64,000 bases of DNA from assembly GCF_042678185.1 (NCBI RefSeq), contig NZ_JBHUDQ010000004.1; one strand, 5' to 3'. Position numbers and translations under genes: made by a program. The notes beneath the pieces were generated by a model. The model saw only the letters and a list, made by a program, of their open reading frames with translations, did not search any database and was not told the origin of the DNA. How positions within the stretch are numbered: position 1 is the first letter of the stretch; each line of letters starts with the position of its first letter. This document shows positions 41,665 to 50,596 of the stretch, piece after piece. Source of the stretch: Ramlibacter ginsenosidimutans (lineage in GTDB: Bacteria; Pseudomonadota; Gammaproteobacteria; Burkholderiales; Burkholderiaceae_C).

Positions 41665-42885
41665 ATGCCCACGAGAACGCTGGCAGCCACGCTGCCGCTG
41701 CTTGCCTCGCTCTTGCTCGCCGCCTGTGGCGGCGGAGGCACGTCCAACGACGTGGCGGCACCGGCGCCCGCTCCAGCACCTGCGGCAACGCCCGCCGTCG
41801 CCCCGAGCCCTGCGCCCGCGGCGGAGGATGCTCCGCCATGGACCGTCGCCGCGACGAACAGCACATCGCGCGCGATCGCGGTCCTCGCCTCCGGCGAGCG
41901 CGCGGCGGCCTGGAGCGATGCGGGTGGAACGATCTGGAGCCAGCGTTTCGACGCGCAGGGAAAGCGGGTCGGCAATCCGCTTGCCATCGGGACGGGGACG
42001 GCGGTGGCCGGCATCGCTGCGCTGCCGGCGGGCGGCGCGGTCGTGGAATTCGGCACGGCTTCTGCCGTGTACGTGCAAGTCGTGAGCGCTGCGGGCGCGC
42101 TGGTCGGCTCACCTGCCACGGTGCGAACGCAGCCGCAGGTCGAGTCGGACCTCGCGGGGAACATCGGGCCGAAGCTGCTGGGCGGCGCCGGCGTGTTCGC
42201 GCTCGCAGACGGCGGATTTGCCGCGTCGTATGTGAGGTATCACGACGCACACATTCCCGGCGACACACCGACGGACCTCATGGCGCAGAAGTTCGATGCA
42301 ACGGGAGCCGCCACGGGAACACCGGTCTTTCTCGCGAGCTCGCGCGACACTTCGACGCTGGCGATCGCACCCACCGCGGGCCATGGCGTTGCCGTGGCCG
42401 ACATGTATCTCTGCCCCTGTGCGATCTCGGGCAGCACGTCCGGCGACGTGTTCGACGGCTCGCTGCAATCGACGCACGCCAACCTGTCGAACGGGGGCGC
42501 ACGCCCGGGCGACATCGAGATGGACCAGAGCGTCGCGGCACTCGCTGGCGGCAACGTGTTCGTGAAATGGACCGTCACGACGGCAGCCCCGGCTACGCAT
42601 TCGCAGGTCAACGAAGTGCAGGGCGAAATCTTCGGATCCGCCTCCACCGGCATCCTTACGTTCCCGAATGCCGCACCCGATGCGCAGGCCACTGCGCTTG
42701 CCGCGGGCGGCTTCGTGCTGACGTGGGGCAGTTCGGCGCAGGCGTTCGACGCCACCGGCCACGCTGTCACCGGCGTCATGCCTGTCCTGCAAGGCAGCGT
42801 GGCTGCCACGCCCGACGGCGGCTTCATCGTGCTCGCGCAGGTCGGCGACCGGCTGGTCGCGCAGCCCTACGCGCTCGGGCCCTGA
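41665..42885 (+). CDS. Predicted lipoprotein with repeated GG(F/Y) blades, paralogue B
   Basis: A 406-residue protein: lipoprotein signal (MPTRTLAATLPLLASLLLAAC|GGGG), a long Ala/Pro linker, then repeats such as GERAAAWSD, GGAVVEFG, DGGFAASYV, GGNVFVKW, AGGFVLTWG and DGGFIVLAQ. It is a diverged paralogue of the protein at 36286, identical in length. Both genes are preceded by a GTCCTACA sequence about 115-122 bp before the ATG and by a GAACCTCTGC sequence, so the control region may have been duplicated with the gene. Confidence 0.72.
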   Translation: MPTRTLAATLPLLASLLLAACGGGGTSNDVAAPAPAPAPAATPAVAPSPAPAAEDAPPWTVAATNSTSRAIAVLASGERAAAWSDAGGTIWSQRFDAQGKRVGNPLAIGTGTAVAGIAALPAGGAVVEFGTASAVYVQVVSAAGALVGSPATVRTQPQVESDLAGNIGPKLLGGAGVFALADGGFAASYVRYHDAHIPGDTPTDLMAQKFDATGAATGTPVFLASSRDTSTLAIAPTAGHGVAVADMYLCPCAISGSTSGDVFDGSLQSTHANLSNGGARPGDIEMDQSVAALAGGNVFVKWTVTTAAPATHSQVNEVQGEIFGSASTGILTFPNAAPDAQATALAAGGFVLTWGSSAQAFDATGHAVTGVMPVLQGSVAATPDGGFIVLAQVGDRLVAQPYALGP

Positions 42886-42907
42886 GCGCGCCGCAACGCG
42901 CGGCTGT

Positions 42908-44410
42908 TCACCCCGACCGGGTCTGCGCCGCGCGCGCCGCGAGGAAGTGCGCCAGCAGCGCCACCGGCCGGCCGGTCGCGCCCTTGTCCGCGCCGCTCCG
43001 CGACGCCGTGCCCGCGATGTCCAGGTGCGCCCAGGGGTAGCTCTTGGTGAAGCGCGAGAGGAAGCACGCTGCCGTGACCGCGCAACTGGTGGGCGAACCG
43101 ATGTTGGGGAAGTCCGCGAAGTTGGACTTCAGCGCCTCCTGGTACTCGTCCCACAGAGGCATCTGCCAGGCACGATCCCACGCGCGCTCGCCGGCGTCCA
43201 GCACCTCGCGCGCCAGCGCGTCGCTGTTGGAGAACAAGCCGGTCGCGACCTCGCCCAGCGCGCTCACGATCTCGCCCGTCAGCGTGGCGACGTCGATCAC
43301 GGCCGCAGGCCGATACCGCTCGACATAGGTGAGCGCATCGCACAGGACGAGGCGGCCCTCGGAGTCCGTGTCGAGGATTTCCACGGTCTGCCCGGACAAG
43401 GTGGTGACGATGTCGCCCGGCTTGCTCGCATTGCCGCCGGGCATGTTCTCCGTCGCGGGGATGACGCCGACCACGTTGATCGGCAGCTTCATGAGCGCGG
43501 CGGCGCGCAGTGCGCCGAACACGCTGGCCGCCCCGCACATGTCGAACTTCATCTCGTCCATCTCGGGCGCGGGCTTGATCGAGATGCCGCCCGCATCGAA
43601 GGTGATGCCCTTGCCGACCAGTGCGATCGGCTGCGCGCCGGGGGCGCCGCCCCGGTACTCCATGACGATCAGCCTCGGCGGCTGCAGGCTGCCGCGCGCG
43701 ACGGCGAGGAACGCGCCCATGCCCAGCTTCTCGATCTCGGGCTGTTCGAGGATGGTCACCTGCATGCCGTGGCTTTCGCCGACCAGGCGCGCCTGGTCGG
43801 CCAGGTAGGTCGGCGTGCAAAGGTTGCCCGGCATGTTGCCGAGGTCCCTGGCGAGCAGGATGCCTTGCGCAATGGCGGCCGCGCGCTGGATCGCTGCCTC
43901 GCCCGAGCGCTTCTCCGCGGGCTCCGCCACCTGGAACGCCAGCTGGTCGAGGGCGCGCTTGACCTGCGCTGGGTGGCTCTTCAACTGGTCGAACCGGTAG
44001 ACGCCGTCCATGGCGGCAAGCACGGCCTGCTCGATCCTCCAGGCGCTGTCGCGGCCGGCCACGGCCAGTTCGTGGAGGCAGATCGTCGCCTGCACGGTGC
44101 CGGTCGCAACCAGCGCCTTCATCGCCGCCGTGAGCGCCGTTCGATAACTGCCTTCGCGGAATTCGGGCTCCGCGCCCAGGCCCACGAGCAGCACGCGTTG
44201 CGTGGCGAGTTTCGGCGGGTCGTGCAGCAGCAGCGTCGTGCCGATGTCGCCTTCGAGGTCGCCGCGCTCCAGCACCCGCGCGATGGCGCCGCCCGCTGCG
44301 GCGTCGAGCGCCCGCGCCGCAGGCGAAAGCTGGCGACCCGCGTAGACACCGGCGACGATGCAGCCGGTGCGCTGATGGGCGAGCGGGTCCTGCGTGAGGC
44401 TGAATTCCAT
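42908..44410 (-). CDS. pepA: Leucyl aminopeptidase (M17)
   Basis: A 500-residue aminopeptidase. Metal and active-site motifs are GKGITFDAGGISIKPAPEMDEMKFDMCGAA and DTDSEGRLVLCDAL, with the conserved Lys and Arg. N-terminal macro-like domain present. PepA is a hexameric cytosolic enzyme that in some bacteria also acts as a DNA-binding architectural protein. The start at 44410 (MEFSLTQDPL) is 25 bp downstream of the ATP-grasp stop codon, so the two may share transcription. Confidence 0.95.
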   Translation of the reverse strand: MEFSLTQDPLAHQRTGCIVAGVYAGRQLSPAARALDAAAGGAIARVLERGDLEGDIGTTLLLHDPPKLATQRVLLVGLGAEPEFREGSYRTALTAAMKALVATGTVQATICLHELAVAGRDSAWRIEQAVLAAMDGVYRFDQLKSHPAQVKRALDQLAFQVAEPAEKRSGEAAIQRAAAIAQGILLARDLGNMPGNLCTPTYLADQARLVGESHGMQVTILEQPEIEKLGMGAFLAVARGSLQPPRLIVMEYRGGAPGAQPIALVGKGITFDAGGISIKPAPEMDEMKFDMCGAASVFGALRAAALMKLPINVVGVIPATENMPGGNASKPGDIVTTLSGQTVEILDTDSEGRLVLCDALTYVERYRPAAVIDVATLTGEIVSALGEVATGLFSNSDALAREVLDAGERAWDRAWQMPLWDEYQEALKSNFADFPNIGSPTSCAVTAACFLSRFTKSYPWAHLDIAGTASRSGADKGATGRPVALLAHFLAARAAQTRSG

Positions 44411-44435
44411 GACGGCACCTCGCTGGCGCGGCGCT

Positions 44436-45917
44436 CTAGGCGGTGGCGCGCTGCCCGGCTCCGCTTCTCGAGCCCGCAATGCGGCGCGCGAACACGCCCA
44501 GGATTTCGCGGTAGAGCGCTTCGCCCAGCACCTGGTCCTCGTTGCCCGCGTCGATGTTCGGGTTGCAGTTCACCTCGATCAGGACCACGCGGTCCTCCAC
44601 CTGCTTCAGGTCCACGCCGTAGAGGCCGCGGCCGACGAGGTTGGCCGCGCGCACGGCCATGTCGATCACCTGCTCGGGCGCCTCGCCCACGGCCATCGCT
44701 TGCGTCTTGCCCTCGACCGCCTCCCGCCCTTCGGCGAACTCGATGATCTTCCAGTGGCCGGGCGCCATGAAGTACTTGGCGACGAACAGCGGCCGGCCAT
44801 CGTAGACGCCGACCCGCCAGTCGAAGTCGGTCCGCAGCCACTCCTGCGCGACGATCAGCTCGGACACCTTGAAGAAGCGCTCGGACTCGCGCCGCAAGTC
44901 GTCGGCGGACTCGATCTTCACCACGTCCAGGCCGAAGCCGCTGTCCGGCAGCTTGAGGACGCAGGGCAGGCCCAGCGTGGCGATCACCTGGTCGACGTTG
45001 TCGCGATGCACGGTGAGCGTCCGCGGCTGCGGAATGCGATGCCGGTTCATGAGCTCGTGCATGTAGACCTTGTTCAGGCAGCGCAGGATGGACTCGGGGT
45101 CGTCGACGACCGGCATGCCCAGCGACTCCGCGCGTCGCGCGAATTCATAGACGAAGCCGTTGACCTCGGGGCTTGCGCGATTGAACAGGGCGTCGAATTC
45201 CGGCAGCCGCTCCATCGCGTCCGGCTCGATCAGCTCCGCCTCCAGTCCCACCAGCGGCGCCGTCTGCACCAGCCGCTGGAGCGCTTCCGCATTGGACGGC
45301 TTGTGGGGTTCGTTCGGATCCCACAGGATCGCGAGGCGCGGCCGGTCCGTGCTGGCGCGCTGCGGCCGGGACGTGGAGGTGTCGCAAACGACGGCCTTGA
45401 CCGTGTCCAGCAGGAAGGCGCGGTCCTGCGAGGGGACGTCGGGCAGGCCGATCGCCTGGACCGCCTCCAGGTGCCAGCGGCCGTCCACGCGGCGGAACAG
45501 GGCGCGCAGCAGCGGCGCGCGCACGTTCGCGAACAGCTTCTCGGCGAGGATGTCGTGGCGCTGCGCCGGGTCCTTGCCGAAGTACGCGTCGAGTTCGAAG
45601 CGCTCGCTCTCGTCGTGATGCAGCGTCTCCTGCACCAGCGGATCGAGCTCCGCCGCGAGCGCCTCCACCCGCGCCTGCGACTTGAGGTCTTCCACCGTCT
45701 TCACGTCCGGCATGGGCCGCTGCCCACGCGCTTCGGCCAGCAGCGACACGTAGTAGCCGCGCCCCTGGTAGCGCCCCGTGCGGCAGAAATTGAAGACGCG
45801 CACGGCGGCGTCGCGGCTGCCGCCCGGCTCCGAGAGGTAGGTGCGGGCGGGAACGACGGTGGCGTCCGAAAGGTCGAACCACTCCTGCTTCTGGTCTGTC
45901 ACGATCACTGTGCGCAT
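44436..45917 (-). CDS. RimK-like ATP-grasp ligase with N-terminal RLAN-type domain
   Basis: A 493-residue protein. The N-terminal ~180 residues (MRTVIVTDQKQEWFDLSDATVVPARTYL..., FNFCRTGRYQGRGYYVSLLAEARGQRPMPDVKTVEDL) match the RimK-like ATP-grasp N-terminal (RLAN) domain. The C-terminal half is an ATP-grasp ligase: NRHRIPQPRTL, PCVLKLPDSGFGLDVVKIES, QEWLRTDFDWRVGVYDGRPLFVAKYFM, and VVLIEVNCNPNIDAGNED. It should form an amide or peptide bond to an unknown acceptor. The open frame continues far upstream, but that part is antisense to the DUF302 and TSUP genes. Confidence 0.88.
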   Translation of the reverse strand: MRTVIVTDQKQEWFDLSDATVVPARTYLSEPGGSRDAAVRVFNFCRTGRYQGRGYYVSLLAEARGQRPMPDVKTVEDLKSQARVEALAAELDPLVQETLHHDESERFELDAYFGKDPAQRHDILAEKLFANVRAPLLRALFRRVDGRWHLEAVQAIGLPDVPSQDRAFLLDTVKAVVCDTSTSRPQRASTDRPRLAILWDPNEPHKPSNAEALQRLVQTAPLVGLEAELIEPDAMERLPEFDALFNRASPEVNGFVYEFARRAESLGMPVVDDPESILRCLNKVYMHELMNRHRIPQPRTLTVHRDNVDQVIATLGLPCVLKLPDSGFGLDVVKIESADDLRRESERFFKVSELIVAQEWLRTDFDWRVGVYDGRPLFVAKYFMAPGHWKIIEFAEGREAVEGKTQAMAVGEAPEQVIDMAVRAANLVGRGLYGVDLKQVEDRVVLIEVNCNPNIDAGNEDQVLGEALYREILGVFARRIAGSRSGAGQRATA

Positions 45918-46106
45918 TGGTCTGATGCTCTGCCAGCGCGGGCGCCGGTGCCGTCGGCGGGGGACGACGCCGGCTGTCGGGCGGGAAGGACGGCCGGGGT
46001 CATCGTCGTCCCATCCGTGCCGGGACACGCCGAGCAGGGAGCCCGTTAGCGCAGGATCATGCGAAAGCACTACCATGGCGCTTTCTTCACGCCGGAAGGA
46101 AGGGCC

Positions 46107-46499
46107 ATGTACGGTCAACACATCACCATCCCCGGTCCCTATGCGCAGGCGCTCGACCGGGTCACGGCCGCCTTGAAGGAAGAAGGTTTCGGCGTCCTGA
46201 GCGACATCGACATCCAGCGGGCGATGAAGGAGAAGCTGGGCGCCGACATGCGGCCTTACCGCATCCTGGGCGCCTGCAATCCGCCGCTCGCGCATCGGGC
46301 CCTGCAAGCCGAGCCGGAGATCGGCCTGCTGCTGCCTTGCAACGTGACCGTGCGCGAGCAGGAAGACGGCAGCGTGTCGGTCGGCTTCCTCGATCCGCAG
46401 GTGATGGTGCAGCTCACCAGCAACCCGGCCATCGCGGGTGTCGCCGACGACGCCGCGCAGCGGCTCGATCGCGCACGCGCGAAACTCTCGCGCGGCTGA
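46107..46499 (+). CDS. DUF302 family protein
   Basis: A 130-residue protein: GPYAQALDRVTAALKEEGFGVLSDIDIQRAMKEKLGADMRPYRILGACNPPLAHRALQAEPEIGLLLPCNVTV is the whole DUF302 domain, with the conserved Cys in GACNP and LPCN. The function is unknown; family members are often near redox or sulfur genes. It is 21 bp upstream of a TSUP transporter gene, and the pairing may be functional. Confidence 0.9.
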   Translation: MYGQHITIPGPYAQALDRVTAALKEEGFGVLSDIDIQRAMKEKLGADMRPYRILGACNPPLAHRALQAEPEIGLLLPCNVTVREQEDGSVSVGFLDPQVMVQLTSNPAIAGVADDAAQRLDRARAKLSRG

Positions 46500-46520
46500 G
46501 CGCCCTCGGGCGGCACGCAG

Positions 46521-47345
46521 GTGATCGAAGACAGCGCGTTGCAGATGGCTCTCGGCGCCGTGGTGGGCGCCGTCCTCGCCCTCACAGGCGCGGGCGGGGG
46601 CATCCTCGCGGTTCCGCTGCTCGTGTTCGTGCTGCACCTGCCGATCGCCCGATCGGCGCCCGTGGGCCTGATCGCCGTCGGCCTGGCGTCCGCGTTCGGC
46701 GCGGCGCTCGGCTTGCGCGACGGCATCGTCCGCTACCGCGCCGCCGCCGTGATCGGGGTGGCGGGCATGTTGCTGGCGCCGCTCGGTGTGCGCATCGGGA
46801 AGGTGGTGCCGAACGGGCCGCTGACTGTGGCCTTTGCCTGCGTGCTGGCCTACGTCGCGGTCCGCATGCTGCGCGCCGCGGGCCGAAGCGCCCACGACCA
46901 GAGCGCGCAACCCGCCGCCAAGGCGCCGTGCGCACTGAACCCCGCCACCGGCCGGCTGGTCTGGACCTTGCCGTGCGGCCGCGCGCTGGCCGCGACCGGC
47001 GTCGTCTCGGGCTTGCTCAGTGGCTTGCTGGGCGTCGGCGGTGGCTTCGTCATCGTCCCCTCCCTCACCCGTTTCACCAACCTGGAGACACGAAGCGTCG
47101 TGGCCACCTCGCTTGCGGTGATCGCGCTCGTCTCGGTCGGTGGCGTGAGCGCCGCAGCAGCGCAGGGCATGGTCGACTGGGACATTGCCGTCCCGTTCTC
47201 CGCGGGCGCCGTCCTGGCCTTGCTCCTGGGCCGGCGCGTGGCCGCCCGGCTCGCGGGCGCCCACGTCCAGCGGGCCTTCGCGATCACGAGCCTGGCCGTG
47301 TCCGTCCTGATGGTGGGCAGGGGCCTGGGCTGGATTGCAAGCTAG
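46521..47345 (+). CDS. TSUP (TauE/SafE) family sulfite/organosulfonate exporter-like membrane protein
   Basis: A 274-residue protein with about eight membrane segments and the paired TSUP motifs GAVVGAVLALTGAGGGILAVPLLV and SGLLSGLLGVGGGFVIVPSL, which mark the two inverted halves. Family members move sulfite, sulfoacetate or related anions. It follows the DUF302 gene closely and is probably in the same operon. Confidence 0.92.
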   Translation: MIEDSALQMALGAVVGAVLALTGAGGGILAVPLLVFVLHLPIARSAPVGLIAVGLASAFGAALGLRDGIVRYRAAAVIGVAGMLLAPLGVRIGKVVPNGPLTVAFACVLAYVAVRMLRAAGRSAHDQSAQPAAKAPCALNPATGRLVWTLPCGRALAATGVVSGLLSGLLGVGGGFVIVPSLTRFTNLETRSVVATSLAVIALVSVGGVSAAAAQGMVDWDIAVPFSAGAVLALLLGRRVAARLAGAHVQRAFAITSLAVSVLMVGRGLGWIAS

Positions 47346-47516
47346 CCTGGAAGTTGCAGCCACCGGGCTGCAGAGGGCGAACCGGTCAGCCACGCTTCAG
47401 GAACAGCGCCGCGCCGAGTCGATTTGGCAACGGCGCGCGTGCAAAAGCGGGCTTGCGCCTAGGCGGTTGCCGCACGGCTGGGTAAAGTAAGACTTCCTGC
47501 CACGCCCTGGATCGAC

Positions 47517-47786
47517 ATGGACTTCTTCAATTCGCTCACGCTGGACCTGAAGTTCCTGGTGATTGCCATCGCTGGCTGCGTGCTGCTGGCCCTGTTCAGC
47601 GGGAACAGCCGCAGCGAGAAGCGCTACATGGTCCTGCTGGCCCTGCTCTCCGCCGTGGGCGTCTACCGCTTCACGCAGACCACGATCCACGACCAGGCCG
47701 CGCTGGCCGAGGCGGAGATGGCCACCGTGCATCCCGTGAAGGTGCAGAGCAAGCACGTTCCGCTGGTGTCCACCTCGGCGAAGTAG
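47517..47786 (+). CDS. Small membrane protein of unknown function
   Basis: An 89-residue protein with two hydrophobic segments (LDLKFLVIAIAGCVLLALFSG and YMVLLALLSAVGVYRFTQ) and a polar C-terminal tail (EAEMATVHPVKVQSKHVPLVS). No family is recognised. It stands alone between the TSUP and IclR genes. Confidence 0.65.
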   Translation: MDFFNSLTLDLKFLVIAIAGCVLLALFSGNSRSEKRYMVLLALLSAVGVYRFTQTTIHDQAALAEAEMATVHPVKVQSKHVPLVSTSAK

Positions 47787-47908
47787 CCGCAGCCGAGCCT
47801 CCGGCTGCCTTGTCCGGCGCTGCTGCGAGCGGCGCGCCGGCTCCGCGTCCGATGCCGCGGCCGTGACCTGCCCCCGGCGGACAGCGCACCTGCCGGACAA
47901 TCGCTTCC

Positions 47909-48688
47909 ATGAGCAGCCAGGACAAGATGCTTGCCTTGCTCGACGCATTCAGCGTCGAGGCGCCCGTGTGGTCGGCCGAGGAGCTGGCCGCGCGGTTCGA
48001 ACTGCCGGCCTCCACCTGCTACCGCTACCTCAAGTCACTGCACCAGGCGGGGCTGCTGGCGCGCGTGGGCAGCGGCTCGTACGTCGTCGGCCCGCGCGTG
48101 CTGGCGCTGGACCGCATCGCGCGCCTGTCGGACCCGGTGTACAGCGTGGGCAGTCCGGTGGTGGCGGCGCTTTCACGGCGCACCGGCTACAGCGCGCTGC
48201 TGTCCGTCCTCTACAGCGACTCGGTGATGTGCGTGCAGCAGGTGGCGACCGACGATGCGCCGCCGGGCCTGTTCGGCCGCGGACAACAGAGGCCCCTGGT
48301 CGCCGGCGCGACCGCCAACATCATCCTGGCCCACCTTCCCCCGCACCAGTTGCGCAGCGTCTTCCAGAAGCAGCAGGCGAACATCGCTTCCGCCGGGCTC
48401 GGCAAGGACTGGGACACGCTGCGCGCCCGGCTGGCCGAGATCCGGCAGCAGGGCTACGCATACTCCGCGGGTGAGTACCGCGCCGGCATCGCGGGCCTCG
48501 CCGCGCCGCTGTTCAACAAGGACGGCGAGGTGCTGGGAAGCATCGCGCTCGCCACCTCCACGAAGTCACCGCAGCTCTCCGCGTTCAAGGCGCAGGCGCC
48601 GGCGGTGATCAAGGCAGCCGCGGAGATTTCGCGCGGGATCGCCGCGAGCTCGCAGGTGGTGGACTTGCCCGCACGCGCGCTGGGATGA
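47909..48688 (+). CDS. IclR family transcriptional regulator
   Basis: A 259-residue regulator: winged-helix KMLALLDAFSVEAPVWSAEELAARFELPASTCYRYLKSLHQAGLLARVGSGSYVVGPRVLALDRIAR and a GAF-like effector domain ending GEYRAGIAGLAAPLFNKDGEVLGSIALATS. It is immediately upstream of, and in line with, the aldolase-Bug-hydratase operon, and a dyad operator overlaps that operon's promoter, so it is the likely local regulator. Confidence 0.92.
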   Translation: MSSQDKMLALLDAFSVEAPVWSAEELAARFELPASTCYRYLKSLHQAGLLARVGSGSYVVGPRVLALDRIARLSDPVYSVGSPVVAALSRRTGYSALLSVLYSDSVMCVQQVATDDAPPGLFGRGQQRPLVAGATANIILAHLPPHQLRSVFQKQQANIASAGLGKDWDTLRARLAEIRQQGYAYSAGEYRAGIAGLAAPLFNKDGEVLGSIALATSTKSPQLSAFKAQAPAVIKAAAEISRGIAASSQVVDLPARALG

Positions 48689-48700
48689 CGGCGCCCGGGC

Positions 48701-48752
48701 TTGACCCGACGGGAAAGTCTCCTACAATGTGAGAATCTTTTTGATTCCTCAC
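48701..48752 (+). promoter_or_regulatory. Promoter and dyad operator of the aldolase-Bug-hydratase operon
   Basis: A -35 TTGACC (48701-48706) and -10 TACAAT (48723-48728) are separated by 16 bp. Immediately downstream, GTGAGAATC (48729-48737), TTTTT and GATTCCTCAC (48743-48752) form an imperfect inverted repeat covering the predicted start site; the inner GAATC/GATTC arms are perfect. Placement over +1 suggests repression. The same outer half-sites GTGAG / CTCAC occur at 53342-53358. Confidence 0.7.
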
Positions 48753-48772
48753 CGCGGCCCCGCCGCGTCCGC

Positions 48773-49576
48773 ATGACCCCCTCCCTCGACGAGATCCTTC
48801 GCAACGGTGTGAAGGACAAGCTGGCCCGCGACGAAGTCGTGGCTTCCATGATGGTGCGCCTGGTGCGCGGCGTGGAGATCGCACGCATCGCGAAGTCGGC
48901 CGGCTTCGACACCTTCTACGTCGACATGGAGCACTGCTCGTTCTCGCTGGAGACGACGAGCCAGATCTGCATGGCGGCCCTGGAGATCGGCATTCCCGCC
49001 TTCGTGCGCGTGCCGGCCAACAGCCCCGAGTACATCTCGCGCGTGCTCGATGGCGGCGCCATGGGCGTGATCGCCCCGCACGTGCGCACGCCGGAGCAGG
49101 CCGCGGAAGTGGTTCGGTACGCACGTTTCGCCCCGCAAGGCGAGCGCTCGGCCAACGGCGGCCTGCCGCACCTGCAGTACCGCAGCTACCCGACGGTGGA
49201 AGCCAACCTGGCGCTGAACCGGGCCACCATGGTGATCCTCATGATGGAGGCGGTCGACGCGCTGAAACGCGTGGAGGAGATCGCCGCGGTCGACGGCGTG
49301 GACATGCTGCTGATCGGCACCAACGACCTCACCGCCGAATGGGGCGTGCCGGGCCAGTACGACGATGCGCGCGTCTGCGCCGCCTACGAGCGCACCATCG
49401 CCGCCTGCCGCAAGCACGGCAAGCACGTGGGCATCGGCGGGCTCGCTTCCCGACCCGACCTGGTGGAAAAGTTCGTGCGCATGGGCGCGCGCTTCGTCTC
49501 CACCGGCACCGACCTGTCCTTCCTCATGGGCGCCTGCACCGCCAAGGCCAAGGCCGTGGCTGCGCTCACCCGCTGA
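48773..49576 (+). CDS. HpcH/HpaI aldolase family protein, copy 1
   Basis: A 267-residue class II pyruvate-type aldolase. FYVDMEHCSFSLETTSQICMAALE, VRVPANSPEYISRVLDGGAMGVIAPHVRTPEQA (Arg and metal region), ILMMEAVDALKRVEEIAAVDGVDMLLIGTNDLTAEWG. It should split a 4-hydroxy-2-oxo acid or related compound to pyruvate or oxaloacetate plus a carbonyl product. The start is the ATG at 48773, downstream of the mapped promoter; the upstream frame overlaps that promoter. First gene of the operon. Confidence 0.9.
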   Translation: MTPSLDEILRNGVKDKLARDEVVASMMVRLVRGVEIARIAKSAGFDTFYVDMEHCSFSLETTSQICMAALEIGIPAFVRVPANSPEYISRVLDGGAMGVIAPHVRTPEQAAEVVRYARFAPQGERSANGGLPHLQYRSYPTVEANLALNRATMVILMMEAVDALKRVEEIAAVDGVDMLLIGTNDLTAEWGVPGQYDDARVCAAYERTIAACRKHGKHVGIGGLASRPDLVEKFVRMGARFVSTGTDLSFLMGACTAKAKAVAALTR

Positions 49577-49596
49577 ATTCATTCCCAGGAGACACC

Positions 49597-50586
49597 ATGC
49601 AGTACCAACGTCGCACGCTGGCGAAAGCCGTGCTCGCCGCATTCGCCCTCGGCACCCTCGCCTCCACCGCCGTGGCGCAAGGCTCCTGGCCGGACAAGCC
49701 CGTGAAGATCGTCGTGGCGTTCACGCCGGGCGGCCCCACCGACGTGGTGGCGCGCATGATCGCCGAGAAGCTCACCACCAGGTGGGGCCAGCAGGTGATC
49801 GTCGAGAACAAGCCCGGCGCCGCGGGCGTGATCGGTTCCGAATACGTCGCCAGGTCGCCCGCCGACGGCTACACGCTGCTGATGGCCACCGCAGGCAACC
49901 TGACGGTGAACCAGCACCTGTACAAGAACATGAAGTTCGACCCCGTGAAGGACTTCGCCCCGATCGCGCAGACCGCCGGTGTGGACTTCGTGCTGGTGAC
50001 GCAGCCGAACGCACCGTTCCACAATGTCAAGGAACTGATCGCCGCCGCCAAGGCGAAGCCGGGCACGATCACCAGCGCCACTTCCGGCAACGGCGGTGCG
50101 CCGCACCTGGCGGCCGCCCTGTTCGAGAACGAAGCCGGCGTCGACCTGAACCTGGTCCCCTACAAGGGCACGGCGGACGCCGTGAATGCGGTGCTGGGCG
50201 GCCAGACGCAGCTGGACTTCGACGCCGCCTCGCAAGTGGTGCCGCAGATCAAGGGCGGCAAGCTCAAGCCGCTGGCGGTGCTGGGCACCAAGCGCTCGCC
50301 GCTGCTGCCCGACGTGCCGACGATGGCCGAGGCCGGCCTGACCAAGTACAACTTCAGCAACTGGTTCGGCCTGGTCGGCCCGGCCCATATGCCGAAGGAA
50401 GTGATCGACAAGCTGCAGAAGGACGTGGCCGAAGTGCTGAAGGATCCGGCGCTGCGCAGCCGCTACGAGATGCTCGGCCTGCAGGCGCCCGCCGCGACCA
50501 CGCCCGCGCAGTTCGCGAGCGTGATCCAGCAGGATTCGGCCAAGTGGGCCGCGACCATCCAGCAGGCGCACATCGCCGCGCAATGA
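49597..50586 (+). CDS. Bug family tripartite tricarboxylate transporter substrate-binding protein
   Basis: A 329-residue receptor with a signal peptide (MQYQRRTLAKAVLAAFALGTLASTAVA|QG) and the family signatures WPDKPVKIVVAFTPGGPTDVVARMIAEKL, GQQVIVENKPGAAGVIGSEYVA, PADGYTLLM and VPYKGTADAVNAVLGGQ. A CCAGGAGA ribosome site precedes the ATG. It lies between the aldolase and the aconitase-like genes and probably captures the substrate of this pathway. No membrane partners are encoded nearby. Confidence 0.93.
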   Translation: MQYQRRTLAKAVLAAFALGTLASTAVAQGSWPDKPVKIVVAFTPGGPTDVVARMIAEKLTTRWGQQVIVENKPGAAGVIGSEYVARSPADGYTLLMATAGNLTVNQHLYKNMKFDPVKDFAPIAQTAGVDFVLVTQPNAPFHNVKELIAAAKAKPGTITSATSGNGGAPHLAAALFENEAGVDLNLVPYKGTADAVNAVLGGQTQLDFDAASQVVPQIKGGKLKPLAVLGTKRSPLLPDVPTMAEAGLTKYNFSNWFGLVGPAHMPKEVIDKLQKDVAEVLKDPALRSRYEMLGLQAPAATTPAQFASVIQQDSAKWAATIQQAHIAAQ

Positions 50587-50596
50587 GGACCCTGCC

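Noticed and set aside
45918..47393. N-terminal ~490-residue extension of the ATP-grasp frame
   Set aside because: This part is antisense to the DUF302 and TSUP genes, which have clear family motifs, while the ligase homology begins at MRTVIVTDQKQEW.
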